Of a DNA stretch of 64,000 nucleotides, positions 24,234 to 36,631 are shown one piece after another. Made by a program: the position numbers and the translations under genes. Source of the DNA: Thuidium tamariscinum (Eukaryota; Streptophyta; Bryopsida; Hypnales; Thuidiaceae); the NCBI GenBank assembly GCA_947034885.2, contig OX344750.2, forward strand, positions 44,564,821 to 44,628,820. Direction: 5' to 3'. How positions within the stretch are numbered: position 1 is the stretch's first letter; each line of letters starts with the position of its first letter. Under the pieces are notes generated by a model. The model had not been told where the DNA came from, ran no database searches, and was given only the letters and a program-made list of their open reading frames with translations.

Positions 24234-25090
24234 GTTTGCGGGTAGGTATGGAGTTCACAAGGTCAGAGCCAATAAAGGTCCGTCTTCCCCGAAGACCATT
24301 TCGTCATCCTCCCTGCATTCTTCGTTTGTCGGCTGACGGTGTAACGAAGACGTTAGCTTCCGTCTTTCCACCCCTGGACCCTGGTGGAGTGGTGGCCTGG
24401 TGGGGGGATTTCAGGAGTACTAGGCCGTAGACTCCTCGCCCTTTCCCGTACCTTACCTCATAGGCCAGTGGGCCACTGGCTGTCGTCTCCCACTCGGGAT
24501 TATCTGAGTGCCTGCCTGCCTGCCAGAGTGCCAGGTTGTGCCTGCAATCAGTGACTGAGTGCGTGAGTCTGGGTTTCTCATTCATCCCTCCGCTTGGCTG
24601 TCTCCACATTCATCCCTCCAGATTGCCTTCTTCACTCACGGCAGTTCCCAAATCTTCATTTTTAGTCGTGCTCCCTACGTCCATCCCTCTTCAGTTCAGT
24701 TCTGTGCTCCTCCTACATTCATCCTTGGACCGTTGCTCCTACTGTACTCCTCATTCATCTCCAAGGATGAATATGGGGCCCATATTTCATCCTGGCTCTC
24801 TGCTGTGAGTGATGATCTCCGAAAGTTAGATTTATGCATGCTTCGTTCAGTCTCTCCGCCAACCTGCCTGCAGTGCCTCCCCCCCACTTGGAGATCATTG
24901 CCGCAGGCCATTCGTTTTTTTGTTTTTTTTGTTTTTTTTGTTTTTTTGTTTTTTGTTTTGAACCAAATGGACAATTTCCATTGAATGAAGGAAACAAAAA
25001 CTTACATCCAGTAAGTTACATCGAGACCAAGAGACCAACTGAAGTCAGGCCATTTGAGGAAGTTCTCGTGTCAGGTCAGGTTGGAGCGTG
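24234..25090. other. GC-richer stretch without a recognised gene
   Basis: Several overlapping open frames of 64 to 141 codons exist on both strands, but none has a domain or codon pattern that I recognise. A T/G-rich low-complexity run occupies 24914-24960. It may be an inserted fragment of a GC-richer element. Confidence 0.4.
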
Positions 25091-25319
25091 TTAAATGATA
25101 CCATCGAAATCCTCAGGGAAAAACGCTGAAATTTTTTATTTTTCGCATTTTTTATTTTTTTCAAATGCAAAATTCAGATTCAGAATCAGAGACCCCAAAT
25201 TAGCTACGTGGACCCCTAACATACAAAAAACCCAACACAACTATAAACCCCAAACCCTTGTCAACTCCTAGTAAAATGATATTTACTCCGCTAGGCCGAC
25301 TTTTGATGGTATCATTTAA
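25091..25319. mobile_element. Small MITE with TTAAATGATACCATC ends, 229 bp
   Basis: TTAAATGATACCATC (25091-25105) and its inverse (25305-25319) bound the element. The outer TTAA on each side may be a TTAA target duplication with ATGATACCATC as the true inverted end. The interior is non-coding. Confidence 0.75.
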
Positions 25320-26984
25320 TGTTCTGCGGTCAGGTTTACCTTACATTGAAGAAGCGGGAAAGTTGGTCGGGGAACCAAGAGCAGGAAGTTAACCCCGAAA
25401 TGCCCAAGGCACCAAAATATGATGTTTGCAAAACTTTGAAGTCAAACAAAACTTAACCAAGTTGTTACATTTAGTAGTTTAATATTTTTGGAAAGTTCTT
25501 TATGAAGTCTAGTTTTAGCATCAAAAATCTGATCTTGAAAATAATCAATAGTGATTTTTCTATTGAAGATTTTGTGCAAGGGTACCCTGACTTTCCATAG
25601 TGTTGAGAGCTCTTGAAAATGAGCCTCAAATACACTAGATCTTGGATCAAAAATCACATTCAAAATTCATTTTAAAAAACTATAGTGTAGATTTTAAGAA
25701 TCTATAAGTTGATTGGGGCTATACATGTTAGGCTCTTTAACCTCATATTTGTTTGGTCACCATTTTTTTTTAGATTCGACTTGTGAAAAGAGAGTTGAAA
25801 GTTTTTTGTAGTTTTAACACCCTCATGGTCAAACATTATAATCTTTTAGTCTATAAGTGATATTGTTATGTTTTCTTTTTCTATGAGGTCTCTAACATGT
25901 CTAGTTTGAATTGGTACAATTACAATTAAAAAAAATCTGATACAACTTCAAAATGTTGGCACTTTGTTCAATTTAAAGCAAATTCCAAATCACTCAAAAC
26001 AAGCCTCGGATATTTAGGAGTTAAGGGAGGGTGCTCTAAAAAAGACCTCCAACACCGAGGTAGATTTTGCTTTCTTCAATGTACCAACAATGTTCATTTC
26101 AAGAGGGGGTCAATTTTAGAAACCATTGCACGTCAACTTCAAAAATTTGTAACTAATTCCACTAGGGTTTAAAAAATATGAAATGACTTGGATTGGATGC
26201 CAATTCTATATTTCTTCGTACAAAAATTAATTGAAAATTGTTTAGCTTCCTCCAAAATGCAGTTAGCTTTTAAAAGGTTGTTCTAAGAGTACACTACCTT
26301 AGCAAGGTAAAGGCATCAACTGTCAACTATAGTCAATAGTCCAATATCCAACCCAAAGGAGTTTTCCATTTATTTTTAGCGGTGCAAAAAGCAATAAACA
26401 TTAGAAAGATGGAGCTATTTGCGTCTATAGAAATAGATGTAATTTGCAATCTATGAATGGATTTCTCTTATTCATCCAAAATAAAGTAATATCACAAATT
26501 TGATAGCAAATAAAAAATTCCATCGTCTAAAAAACAATAAGATTTTGCCAAAATTCCCAATAAAAAATATTCATTGCATTTTAGTGAAAATTTGGTAAAA
26601 AAGAACCCTAACCCAACATAAAGGATGCACTATTTCAACTTTAGGCTAAAACTCAAGTTCATAATGTGTTTTTTATAATCTTTTTCAAGGTTGGAACTAA
26701 TAAGATTATGACAAATGTCCTAAAGTGGTGAGCAAAAAAGTAGTGAGTAGGAAAGTAATTCTTGAATGATTGGAATTGAAGACTCTTAACATTGGCTGTT
26801 TGTCAAGAGTACTTTTTGGCTTCCAAAATTCACAATAATTTCAATTTGAAGAATAAAATTTTGAAAAATTTGCAATCACCATATTTCCTATCTTTCTAGA
26901 TGTAAAAAATTTCCATCACCTGGTACTATTCATAATCTATTCCAAAATTGCTTAAATAATTGGCTACTGGTACTTCTACTATTT
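25320..26984. other. AT-rich non-coding stretch
   Basis: No gene, RNA gene or repeat boundary is recognised. Confidence 0.45.
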
Positions 26985-27315
26985 TTTGCAATATAGAAAT
27001 TTTTGGCAAGTCATTGTAGGTGAAGTTTTAATTTTTTTTCTTTGAAATTTTCACTAAACATGTGCCCAACAAGTAGCTTTAAGGGGCAATAACTTTCATA
27101 ACTTATAACTACATGGTTAAATTTTTTTTGCATGATATGCTATTTTCATCATTTGGCGAGCAACTTGGGTAGTTCATAAAACTTGTTTAGAAGTCACTAT
27201 TTTGAGATTTAAAAAGTTTGAAATTGATTTTTTAGAATTATATATACATTGGAGGCTTTAAATCATACTATATTGATTAATGAGATAAAAATTATGAGAA
27301 GTTTTAGGTTTCCAA
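26985..27315 (+). repeat. Dispersed repeat family, copy 2
   Basis: Same landmark order as the copy at 23615-23957: tttctttgaaattttcac, aacatgtgccc, aagtagcttt, ataacttataactacatggttaa, gcatgatatgct and aaaattatgagaag. Confidence 0.65.
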
Positions 27316-27647
27316 TATGTATGTTTTTCATAGGCTTTATACCTACCCATCAAGATTAAGGTAGTAACATCTAATATCAGCTAAATAAAATTTTGAGTAT
27401 AACTCCTATGATGAATTGAATTATAAATTTTCTTGTTAAATCTTGTTGATAGTCAATAGAAGATTTTAGATATTTTCATAAAGCACTTTTAGACTCTTTG
27501 TAAATAAACTATGAATTTTTAAGGATTGAAATAGTTGTATTCAAAACTACCCCTATATTCCTATGAACAGAGATTGTATTCCATAGGCAAGAATTTTTAG
27601 GGGGTAATTTTAGAAATAAGTAATAATTACCTTATTGCAACAACGAT

Positions 27648-27881
27648 GCTAGTATGTGAGTATAGAAGTATGAGCCTATGAGCCTTGAGCCTAAGTATAA
27701 GTAAGTATTTGAAGGTATTTATAACATAAACACCTATAATATAGGTGTTTAGAACATAAATACACTATAACCATTGAGGTGTCTAATTGTCTATAATATA
27801 GACACCAAGATAGACACCTATACTATAAGTGTATAGAATTCTATACTCATAGGCTCACACTTTCTATGCTCACATACTAGC
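27648..27881. mobile_element. GCTAGTATGTGAG MITE, copy 1 (234 bp)
   Basis: The inverted ends are GCTAGTATGTGAGTATAGAA and, inverted, GCTAGTATGTGAGCATAGAA. The interior is made of palindromic blocks around acacctataatataggtgt. Three relatives lie at 46126-46339, 56422-57383 and 60421-60644. The similarity may extend a few bases beyond these ends; no target duplication is clear. Confidence 0.85.
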
Positions 27882-27988
27882 AACCGTGCTCTTTGTAGCA
27901 TCACATTTCAAGTGATGGAATTGCCATTGGTCATAACTTTTAGAGCATGAAACCAATGAATTTGAATTCTTTATTGAAGATGACTACT

Positions 27989-28431
27989 GGGTCAAAACGA
28001 GCTTTAGGAGCCACCCACGCCACTTCTTTAGGTCCTTTTGAGAGTCTTTTTTTAAATTTTAATGAAATGATTTACTCAAAAACTTCATTAATTTCATCAA
28101 AATTAGCTCTAAAAATCATTCAAAATTATCAACAATGACAAGTTCTATCCAAAACACCATTACTTTCAATAAAAAAGTTTCTAAATCATTTATTTTAAAA
28201 TTCAACAAAGGAGTAAAAAGCATTGGTTACATGTTCTTTTTTGTATTTAATTAAGATGATGAGATGACATCATAAACTATGCAATGTTCAAACATGACGC
28301 TATAACATTAATGATGAATGAGGCATGTTTTTTTAGGACAAATTTAAGAAAATTTGAGCTCTACAATCAATAACGGTCCCCCCAAAGCAATGGTTACGGC
28401 TTGAGTGGCTCCTAATAGCTCGTTTTGATCC
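27989..28431. mobile_element. TIR element with 4-bp TSD TACT, 443 bp
   Basis: The left end is GGGTCAAAACGAGCTTTAGG and the inverse of the right end is GGATCAAAACGAGCTATTAGG; both run on into GAGCCAC. TACT at 27985-27988 and 28432-28435 is a perfect 4-bp duplication. The GGGT start and the 4-bp duplication recall the GGGTNNTTGCAAGAAA family, but the TIR differs further in. Confidence 0.8.
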
Positions 28432-28435
28432 TACT

Positions 28436-28800
28436 TTGATATTAAATAAAGTATTTTTTAATAAAAATATCCAAAAATATTTTTAAATTAAATATCAATT
28501 TAGCTCATTTGTCACACTTTGCAATTTAGGTTTTTTTTAACATTGTGGTGTACTCAAAATTAATGATGTACATTTGAAATTTGTGTGGGCTATTTTGACA
28601 CTAAAAAGCTAGATGCCAACAAAGGGACATCTAAAAATATAATATTTTTGAACGTCTACATTTGTGCAAATAGGGTTTCTTTGTACACACACCCTTGAAA
28701 ATTGAAGATGGTTTCAAATTAATTATTTTGGTGAAATATGATCTTCATCAAATCCTTACAAATTGCCAAATTTTAGAGGGGTTTTGTTCTTGATTTTCTA
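28436..28800 (+). repeat. Relic of the copy-D type MITE interior
   Basis: Blocks such as catttgtcacactttgca, actcaaaattaatgatgtac, gaaatttgtgtgg, catttgtgcaaatagggttt and gaagatggttt follow the same order as 37300-37580 inside the MITE in the LINE. No terminal repeats remain, so it is a decayed fragment. Confidence 0.65.
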
Positions 28801-29834
28801 TTTATTCTTGATTCATACTTCATTATATCTACTTACTATGACAAACTGTCATTTTTTTCAAATTGTAGTATTACAATACTTACAAGTAGTTTTTAGACTC
28901 AAAATGGTATTCTTAGCCATCATTTTTTAGATCAACAACTAAGATTCATTTATTTCATAGTACATGAGTACTCCTACTACTAAGTATAGAAATTGTAGTT
29001 TTGGCAAAATGAAACATAGGATGTGAGGCTTTTCTTCACCTTGACTAATATAAATAATAATTTGATATAAGTTTTTACATGGTTGTTTTTGGATTTTTCT
29101 ATCTCATATAATGAATTAGGAGTCTTGATTCAAAGTATGAATGCAAAATTGATGAATTTTCCTCAAAAGCTAATTAATTTTGATTTAGATTCACCTTTGC
29201 AATAAATGCAAGTATAGAAGATAGAGTCATGATGCTTAGCAATCTCAAGATCTTCAATTATAATAATAACTACTCCATCTACATGAAGGCTAAGATTTTT
29301 GTAATTGGAAAAAATAGTATGAATTGTGATTACATTTTATCACATAATAGATAAATTTACACAGAAAAAATGTATTTGATTATAAATATATACATTCATT
29401 CATCATTCACCTTGTAATTTTATTCAAATCCTAATTTTTGGACATGATATTCAATATATTTTTGCAATATGTAACTACTTTCAAACCCTTGAGAGGATTT
29501 GTACTTCTACATACAATCTAAGTAAGGTGTGTGTAAAGAACTAATTCCTTTAAGTAATGAACTTCTCTTAGCACTACATTAGATGTTGCCATTTAGATTA
29601 TGCAAGCAAAATCACTAACTTTCTAATCTCACAACCAATGCATTGACCAAGTGAACTTACAAAAATACATCACATACATCACATAATCTAAGAAATCAAT
29701 TCAAAATAGTGTCAATAGACATTAAAGAATCATTGACAATTGGCCACAAGCCTTCGATACATCAACAAAAAAAATGCATTTTCTAAGTTGATGAAAACTT
29801 TCAATTCACAATTTAGAAGGCAACAAACCTCCTT
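28801..29834. other. AT-rich non-coding stretch
   Basis: Nothing recognisable. Confidence 0.45.
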
Positions 29835-30255
29835 ACAATACAATGATCCCTTTGCTATTGTTCTTGCTTGCCTTCTAGTTTGCTTAAGCTTTTGAAAAGC
29901 TAAATTTAAGGTCTACCATCTTCCAAGAATTCAACTCCATTAGCTTCACATTTGTTCAAATCTTGTCTTTTCACGTCGGTAGTTTTAATTGCAATTGAGA
30001 GCTAATACTCTTGCAATAGAATGACCACTCTATCTTTGTTATTTCTTACCTACAAGTTTGTGTAGGCTTTTAAAAAAGATAAATTCAAAATCTACCATCA
30101 CTGAGAAATTCAATTCCATCTTTTTTTCATCTAATACTTCAAAGTTAATAGTCTTGATTATACTTAGCAGCCAATACTCTCACACTAAAATGATTGGCTC
30201 CATCTTCATTCTTTCTCCATTTGGGGCAAGTCTTTTCTATTTGAAAAATTTACAA
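29835..30255. repeat. Diverged direct repeat, period 179 bp
   Basis: Two full units and part of a third. The anchor ctaccatc occurs at 29913 and 30092; units also share an acaatagaatga-like, a cttttgaaaa/cttttaaaaa and an attcaactccat/attcaattccat block. The third, partial unit starts near 30185. Confidence 0.7.
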
Positions 30256-30686
30256 AAAGACCTATAATTTTTTCTTAATTTCAATACCTAACTATCTTTC
30301 TACTCAAGATTTTTCATTAAAGAATTTGGTCTAACACTAAGTGGCTAAAAAGAAAGACAATGTATGTGTAAGATAAAAAAGAAGGCTTTGGAAGTCCTAG
30401 TCCAAAATCCTAGTCTTCAACCTCCTCTTATGTCTTCATCTTCTACATAGGTCCTTACCAACTTCTATTCATTACATTCTAATATTCTAATTTTGTATTT
30501 TCTTTGCCAAAATTCATTATAATACTTTAACATCACATTTAACATCTTACTTTCTACAATGTCCTATTGCCTTTAAACTATGGATTCCTGAAGCTTGCAA
30601 CATTGTTGTAAGCACTAAGAGTGTTTGATGAATGATAGAGAATTCTTACATGTAGGACAAAAAACAATTGTTCATCCTTGAGATTT
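30256..30686. other. Non-coding stretch
   Basis: No feature recognised. Confidence 0.4.
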
Positions 30687-30902
30687 CACTAGTAGAAAAC
30701 CTCGTTTAATATGACAAGGCCTAATTTTTCTTGACGGATTTTGCTAGGCATCAAAAGTAACAACCCGTGTTTTTATGTCAACATTGATGTTGTGTTGAAC
30801 ATTTTTGTTAACATAAAAACACGGGTTGTTACTTTTGATGCCTAACAAAATCCGTCAAGAAAAATTAGGCCTTGTCACATTAAACGAGGGTTCCTACTAG
30901 TG
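30687..30902. mobile_element. CACTA-like snap-back MITE, 216 bp
   Basis: CACTAGTAGAAAAC and its near inverse bound the element, with TTT on both flanks (30684-30686 and 30903-30905). The arms pair almost perfectly over more than 80 bp, leaving a loop of about 25 bases near 30785. A transcript would form a long hairpin. Confidence 0.88.
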
Positions 30903-30905
30903 TTT

Positions 30906-32572
30906 TGTGCAAAAAAGGGGAGATCCATTAGCTGAGATTTGAGGCCTCATGAGGGCCGTTTTGGATTTGTTCCCGAAACAATTTTTGCATTCCCACAACA
31001 ATTTCACCATTCCCATAATTTGGAAACTCATAGTCTTCAAGAGGCCTCAAATTTCATCTAATGATGAATAGTAGTTTGGTTTCCAATGGATACTTTTGAG
31101 TTTAGTACAGTAGATGATCTACATTGTTTCAAAAAGGATAATTCCCACAAGGTCTAGCCCATCTTTTTCTGGTTAAAATCTTCACCATTAACATCAATCT
31201 AATCCTAATTTATAATTTTAGGTAGTATGTGAGTCTTAAGCTAAATCAAAAATAGTTAGGAAGGACTAATATAGTAAGATTATGACAAAATTTTATCCAA
31301 AGAATATTTTCTAATGAAACTTACCATTTACTTACAGATAATGAAAAATTATAATTGTACTTCTAAAAGATGCGATACTTCTCTTCATTGTACTATAGTC
31401 ATGGATTTCTTCTTCAATATTTCAATTGTGTAACTTAGATATTACTCAATATGATTAAAATGATCTTAAGTTATTTTGAAAATTATATTTTGTTACTAGT
31501 TATTATTAGTTTAAGATCCAAAATCACTAGATTCATGCTCTAGGAAGAAAGAATGCAATAAATATAGATTTTTTAATATAATGGTATAGATATTTATAAT
31601 TTATTATAAACATGCTCAATTGTGTATCTCATTCCATATAAAACTCATCATTTTAAATATAGAAAACATGTTTAAATTTAAAATATAAAGTTACTTCAAT
31701 TTGTAGATTTGTCCAAAAATAACTTAGAATAAATGTAGATGATTTTAAATTTGAATTGTGGTATAGCTAAGCATAAAAGAAAACATTTTAACCTCTAAAA
31801 AATATAGCTTAATTTCGGGGTCAAAATTGACTTTTGGTCATGAAATTATCAAAGGCAATACTTGTAATGCAAGCCATCTAAGACTTTTTGTAAGCATATA
31901 ATGGAAGTTTGAAGATATTTTATTTCACTCAGCTTTTACAATTTTTCAAGTAAACAAAAATTCATAGGCGTTCCTTTTTCTGCTACTATATTTTTATAAT
32001 TGCAATTGACTTGTTTCACTTTTGTACTAGATCTATTAAGAACTTAGATTCAACTTTAATTTCAAGTCCAAATACCATAGTTGTTTGAAGATAAAGCTAG
32101 ATTTGTTATTTCAAATTATAATATTCTTAGTTTTTGGTGAGAAACAAAGCTATTTACTATCACTTTTAAATTTTATGATCTTAGAAATGAGAAAAAAATA
32201 GACTTTAAATTTTGGTGAAGTAGTAAAAATAAAAAAACAACTACACAATCCTCTTGTTCAAAATTGAAATATATATTATTTTGAAATTTTTCAATAATTT
32301 AGTTTAAAAGCATGTCTCATTTTGTAGAAGTTTGAAGTATAATGCATCAAAGAATTTTAGAAATTAAATATTAAAAAGATTAACCCTAATGTAATAGAAT
32401 ATCTTTAGTTGGACATAGTGTCAAATGACCATGTTGCATTTGTCAATACCTACTACTACTACTACACATAGCTCTAAAGAGTATAAAAAATCAACCATAC
32501 ATGATGCCCAAGGCTATACCTAAAAGAATTGTAGTTGTGTACAATAAATATGAAATTAAAGTATTAGCTTGT
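30906..32572. other. AT-rich non-coding stretch
   Basis: No gene recognised; only short A/T-rich frames. Confidence 0.45.
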
Positions 32573-33306
32573 GGGTGAATGCAAGAAACACTTGTACTAT
32601 TTTCTGTCACAAGTTGAGTGCTGATCTATTTTTTGGCCATAACTTTTTCATTTTTGCTCGAAATGACTCAAGATTTCTAGAGAAGGTACTCATGTCTATT
32701 ATACACCTTACATAATTTTTTCATAATTTTTAAAAATAATTTAATACTAAAATAGTACTAGTGATTAAATGTCACAAATGAGAATGTGGAGGTTTTTAGT
32801 ACTAAAGAGTACCTTTTTTTTAATGATTTTGAGACGAAATTTGGATGAGATGGTCTTCTAGTAGACTTACATCTCTCCACGTGAGGGATTTTGAAAAAAG
32901 TTATTTTTATGTGGTGTGGAAGTCTACAAAGTGAGCTTCTTTCTGCTTGAATTTTGAAACATATAAAATATTATTTTGGTGTTTTTTTTAGTGAATGACC
33001 ATCTCCATAGAATTGTTGCAAATGGACACTTTCTATTTTTTGTATTTAATTATTTTTACTATTTTTCCCAAATTAAAACATGAAGGTATGTATTTTCTTG
33101 AGGTTTGGCACTTTTTAAATTCTCCTATTTAGAGAATTTTTCTATCAATTTCCTTCGGTGAAAACCTTCATTTTAAAGGTCTATACATTGTTCATATTTT
33201 TCAAGTTTTTTTCAAATTAATTTTCAAATTTTAAAGTACTCCAAAAAAAGTCATGAGTATTGTAGTAAAATGCAACAAATAGTACAGGTGTTTCTTGCAT
33301 TCACCC
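32573..33306. mobile_element. 4-bp-TSD MITE, copy C (734 bp)
   Basis: The ends are GGGTGAATGCAAGAAA and its inverse, with perfect TTGT duplications at 32569-32572 and 33307-33310. It is the reverse complement of copy A along most of its length. No coding sequence. Confidence 0.93.
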
Positions 33307-34049
33307 TTGTAGTCATACGACTAAATGTAATTAGATGCTAAAATAAATAGAACTTCAATACTAATCAATTTTGTTGGATTTTCTTGATCTTATTTAAATA
33401 TTGTTTCAATATCAATTACTCCCTCTATCCTACTAAAACCCTCCAAATCATGCAAAGTTTCTAATCCACTAAAAGTTTTGTTTCTTGGTTTTGAACATTG
33501 AGTAAGTGTTTATTGTATTGAATGACCTTGTAAGGGATAGTGAACCAATTTGAAAGCATTTCTTTATCCTTGCAAGCTTAGCCTTGCCCATATGAAGGAC
33601 CTTGTATTGATTCTTTCCTCCGACAGTGGTAATGACAATGCATGTAATGACTACTTTAGCCGTCTGAAACTTTGATCACTAAGTCAACTAGATCTCCATA
33701 TTGCAAATATTTAGATTGTGCAACATGTTTTTAGCATCCCATTGTTGTGACTATTTTTTAAATCATCTGAAATAATAGAACTAGCAACATTTCCAAAATG
33801 TATTCAAAAATCATACTTTCCACATAGATTTTGGGTGCCTAAATGGCAAAGCCTAAGCTCTAGATGTTGTATAGATCTAAGGGATAGGTTACTCATTCTC
33901 AAATGCATGTATTGATGGAACTATCATTGAAATTAGTGTGCCATGTGCCATTGCCGCAGTTAAAATCAAAGTAAAAATAATTTTCTAATTCTTAAATACA
34001 AATTTTTTTTGAAATTCAATAACTTTCACACTACAAGTCCAAAGGCTAC
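33307..34049. other. Non-coding stretch before the LINE
   Basis: No gene is seen. The last 110 bases resemble 41795-41915 beyond the LINE, so the LINE landed in a short diverged direct repeat of the host. Confidence 0.45.
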
Positions 34050-34364
34050 AAAACCAAGCCCATGGTTAAAACTCTTGACTGAAGCGGGAAGTTGACGGAT
34101 CGAATAATAGGATTAGAAGGGAGGCGGTGCGATGCGGGTCGCAAGAGGTGCTTGTGTACTGATCGTTGCAGATCTTCTCGGTTCTTGGAGAACATCGTAG
34201 TGTCGGAGAGAATGTAGCGGCTGTTGATAAGTTGTGCACGCCTTAAGAGTGCGACTGGTGGTCACAGATCCTGGATCTGACCACTCTGCTTACTAGTTTC
34301 CATTACTTACACATTCCTTCATACCCTATTATCTAATCTTGGTTACTATCCTATTAGTGCAAGC

Positions 34365-36631
34365 ATGTTTAGGGAGGATCGAGCCTCGTATAGAGACGTT
34401 GTTAGAGATGGGCGCTACCACCTAGGTGATGCGTTCTTTGAGCGCCATCAACAACAGGCACGGCAAGCACGTGATCATAACCCCATTAGTTTAGGTTTTA
34501 TGGGGAATAATGTAACGGTTAACAAGCATCGATCCCGGAGCCAGAACAAGGAGCTGTACTCACGCAGACGGGGCCATGATCCAGATTCTCAGATCCCAGC
34601 TGCAGTACAGCAAGGATCAACCCGGAATGACTAGCAGATGGACTGTAACATCACCGGTCAAGCACCTCGGCAGCCGATCCGACGTCCCCACACCGAGATT
34701 AGACGATCGAAATCCTCCCTTCAGACTCGATACGGAACTGGAAAGGGAAGCTGGTTTGTCTCAGCAAGGTACTCCCCTACTCATCTATTGATTCTCGTGC
34801 ACTTTCAAACCAGATCTTGCATCTTCGAGAGCATGCAATTATAGCATGCTTTGTTGGGGGGCATCTCCCAGATCACAGCTTCAACGATTGGATTCAAGAT
34901 CTTGGTAGCATACTAGCACCTCACTTCATTGTTCTTCATAAACCTGCTGGTAACGGGTTCCATTATTTGAAACTCAACTGTGCCGATGCGGTCACAAAAG
35001 TTCTCAACTTGCAACTTCACCACTTTAAAGGTGGATCAGCCGCGTATCAACACTGGCAGCCCTCCTTTGACCCGTTCAAGCCCCGTGGAGCTTTCTTCCC
35101 TCACTAGCTTGTACTAAAGCACATGCCATTGGAGTACATTTCTTTCTCTGCATCTATCGCTCGACAGCTTGGACGCTTACTTGCGGTCGACATTCCAAAT
35201 CCGGCCTTAAGTGAACATAGATTCTGTGTTGCGCTAGATCTGGAGGATGGGTGGACCTCAAAGCTCCAGATAGAAGATGGAGAGGGTGGGATGGCCGAAA
35301 TATTGGTTGAATATGAGGGACTCTCGCTTTGTTGTGCACACTGCCACGATCATTCCCACCCGACCCCACACTATCCAAATAGACCCTCACAACCTTCGCA
35401 GCTAGCATCGACCAAAAAACAAACCCTCAAACTCCAACAGGACCGGGCGGTGCAGTCAGATGCGGGGAGCCATCCTGGCCCGCATAACTCTTCTACCAAC
35501 GTCCATCGACGACGTTACAACCGACACAGCTCTTCTAGATCCAACTCTTTTCGCCGTCCATCGATCCCAGATGAAGAAGGTTTTATTCCAGTTCACCGCA
35601 GACATCATGGCCTTATCTCCAGGGCACTAACTCCAGCTAGTTCCAGTCATTACTGGAAAAGGAGGATCTCTATGGAACGGCGTCGAGATGCAGCTGAAGG
35701 TCTTCTCCAAGGTACGCCTTCCCTTCGAGCGGAATCCCAACCAATCCCTCGCAGCAATCCTAGTCTACAACCCACGATAGAAACTCAACAGATGGGAAAT
35801 CCTTTAGAAGGTCAGACCAATCGCGGAAAATCCAGCCAAGACTGCTCCTTGCCATTACCTCCTCCACTCTTACCCCACCACAGCCCAATTCATCTAGATG
35901 ACTATAATAGAGTCCTCCCCTCCATAGTTCCCATATTAGATACACCCATGGACATCGAATTCCCACCCTTAGATCATTACAAACAAAACTCCAGTCTTCT
36001 GTTAGCCTCTCTTAAAGCTGACATTAACCCTAACCCCTTCTTAACTCCTCAGCCTCATTCAGATTTGCAAATCGAATATAGAGCCCCAATCCATAAAGGC
36101 CTCAATATTACTCTAGCTTCCTCAGATTCATTGATCCCCCAATTAAGGGTCCCTTCTCCCAGCCACATGATGGAAGATATGCAAGATCTAGATCGACAAA
36201 TCCTGGCCGGTTCTCAAGAATTCCGAAGACAAGGCTTCCGCCCCCTCTCGTCGGTCGTGGAGTCACACCATGATGACGATCATTTTGAAGATGCCGAACC
36301 AAGTCTGCCAGAAAACAAGACTCAATCACGTCCTTCTTCTCCATCTACAGGTATCCAATCTTCACTCGCCATACGTTTGTTCGATCAAATTCCAAACCCA
36401 CTGATTGAATAGATTCCAGGGGAACCTTCAGCACAAGTCCTTTTTACTAGAGGTGCAAACTCATTGCGAGACATTAAATTTGTCGCCAGACAGAAAGGTG
36501 GAGCCCAACGTCATGTCAGGATTGAAGTCGAACCAAAGGAATCCAGTTTAGAAGCGTGGGGTTATCGACAACTGAACGACCAAGACCGTGTAGAGAGCAC
36601 TCGGCAAACTCTCGAACCAACTAGATCATGA
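34365..36631 (+). pseudogene. LINE ORF1 (DUF4283-like, degenerate zinc knuckle), broken
   Basis: ORF1 proteins of plant L1 elements bind the element RNA. The start has the SYRDVVRDGRY segment common in such proteins. A DUF4283-like region follows (IACFVGGHLPDH... to YQHWQPSFDPFKPRG, about 34850-35095), then a CCAHCHDHSHPTPHYP segment near 35330 that looks like a CCHC knuckle missing its last Cys. A long Ser/Pro/Arg-rich tail makes up the rest. Breaks: TAG at 34632, a frameshift near 34800-34840, TAG at 35105 and TAG at 36410. In the same frame as the main 3' part, sequence stays open from 36413 to a TGA at 36629-36631, which overlaps the ORF2 start. Confidence 0.75.

Noticed and set aside
24236..25094. 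Overlapping frames of up to 141 codons
   Set aside because: No recognisable domain on either strand and a low-complexity T/G run inside; GC content alone explains the openness.
35123..36412. Independent host gene of 429 codons
   Set aside because: Its position between the LINE 5' part and endonuclease frame, and its ORF1-like composition, make it part of LINE ORF1.
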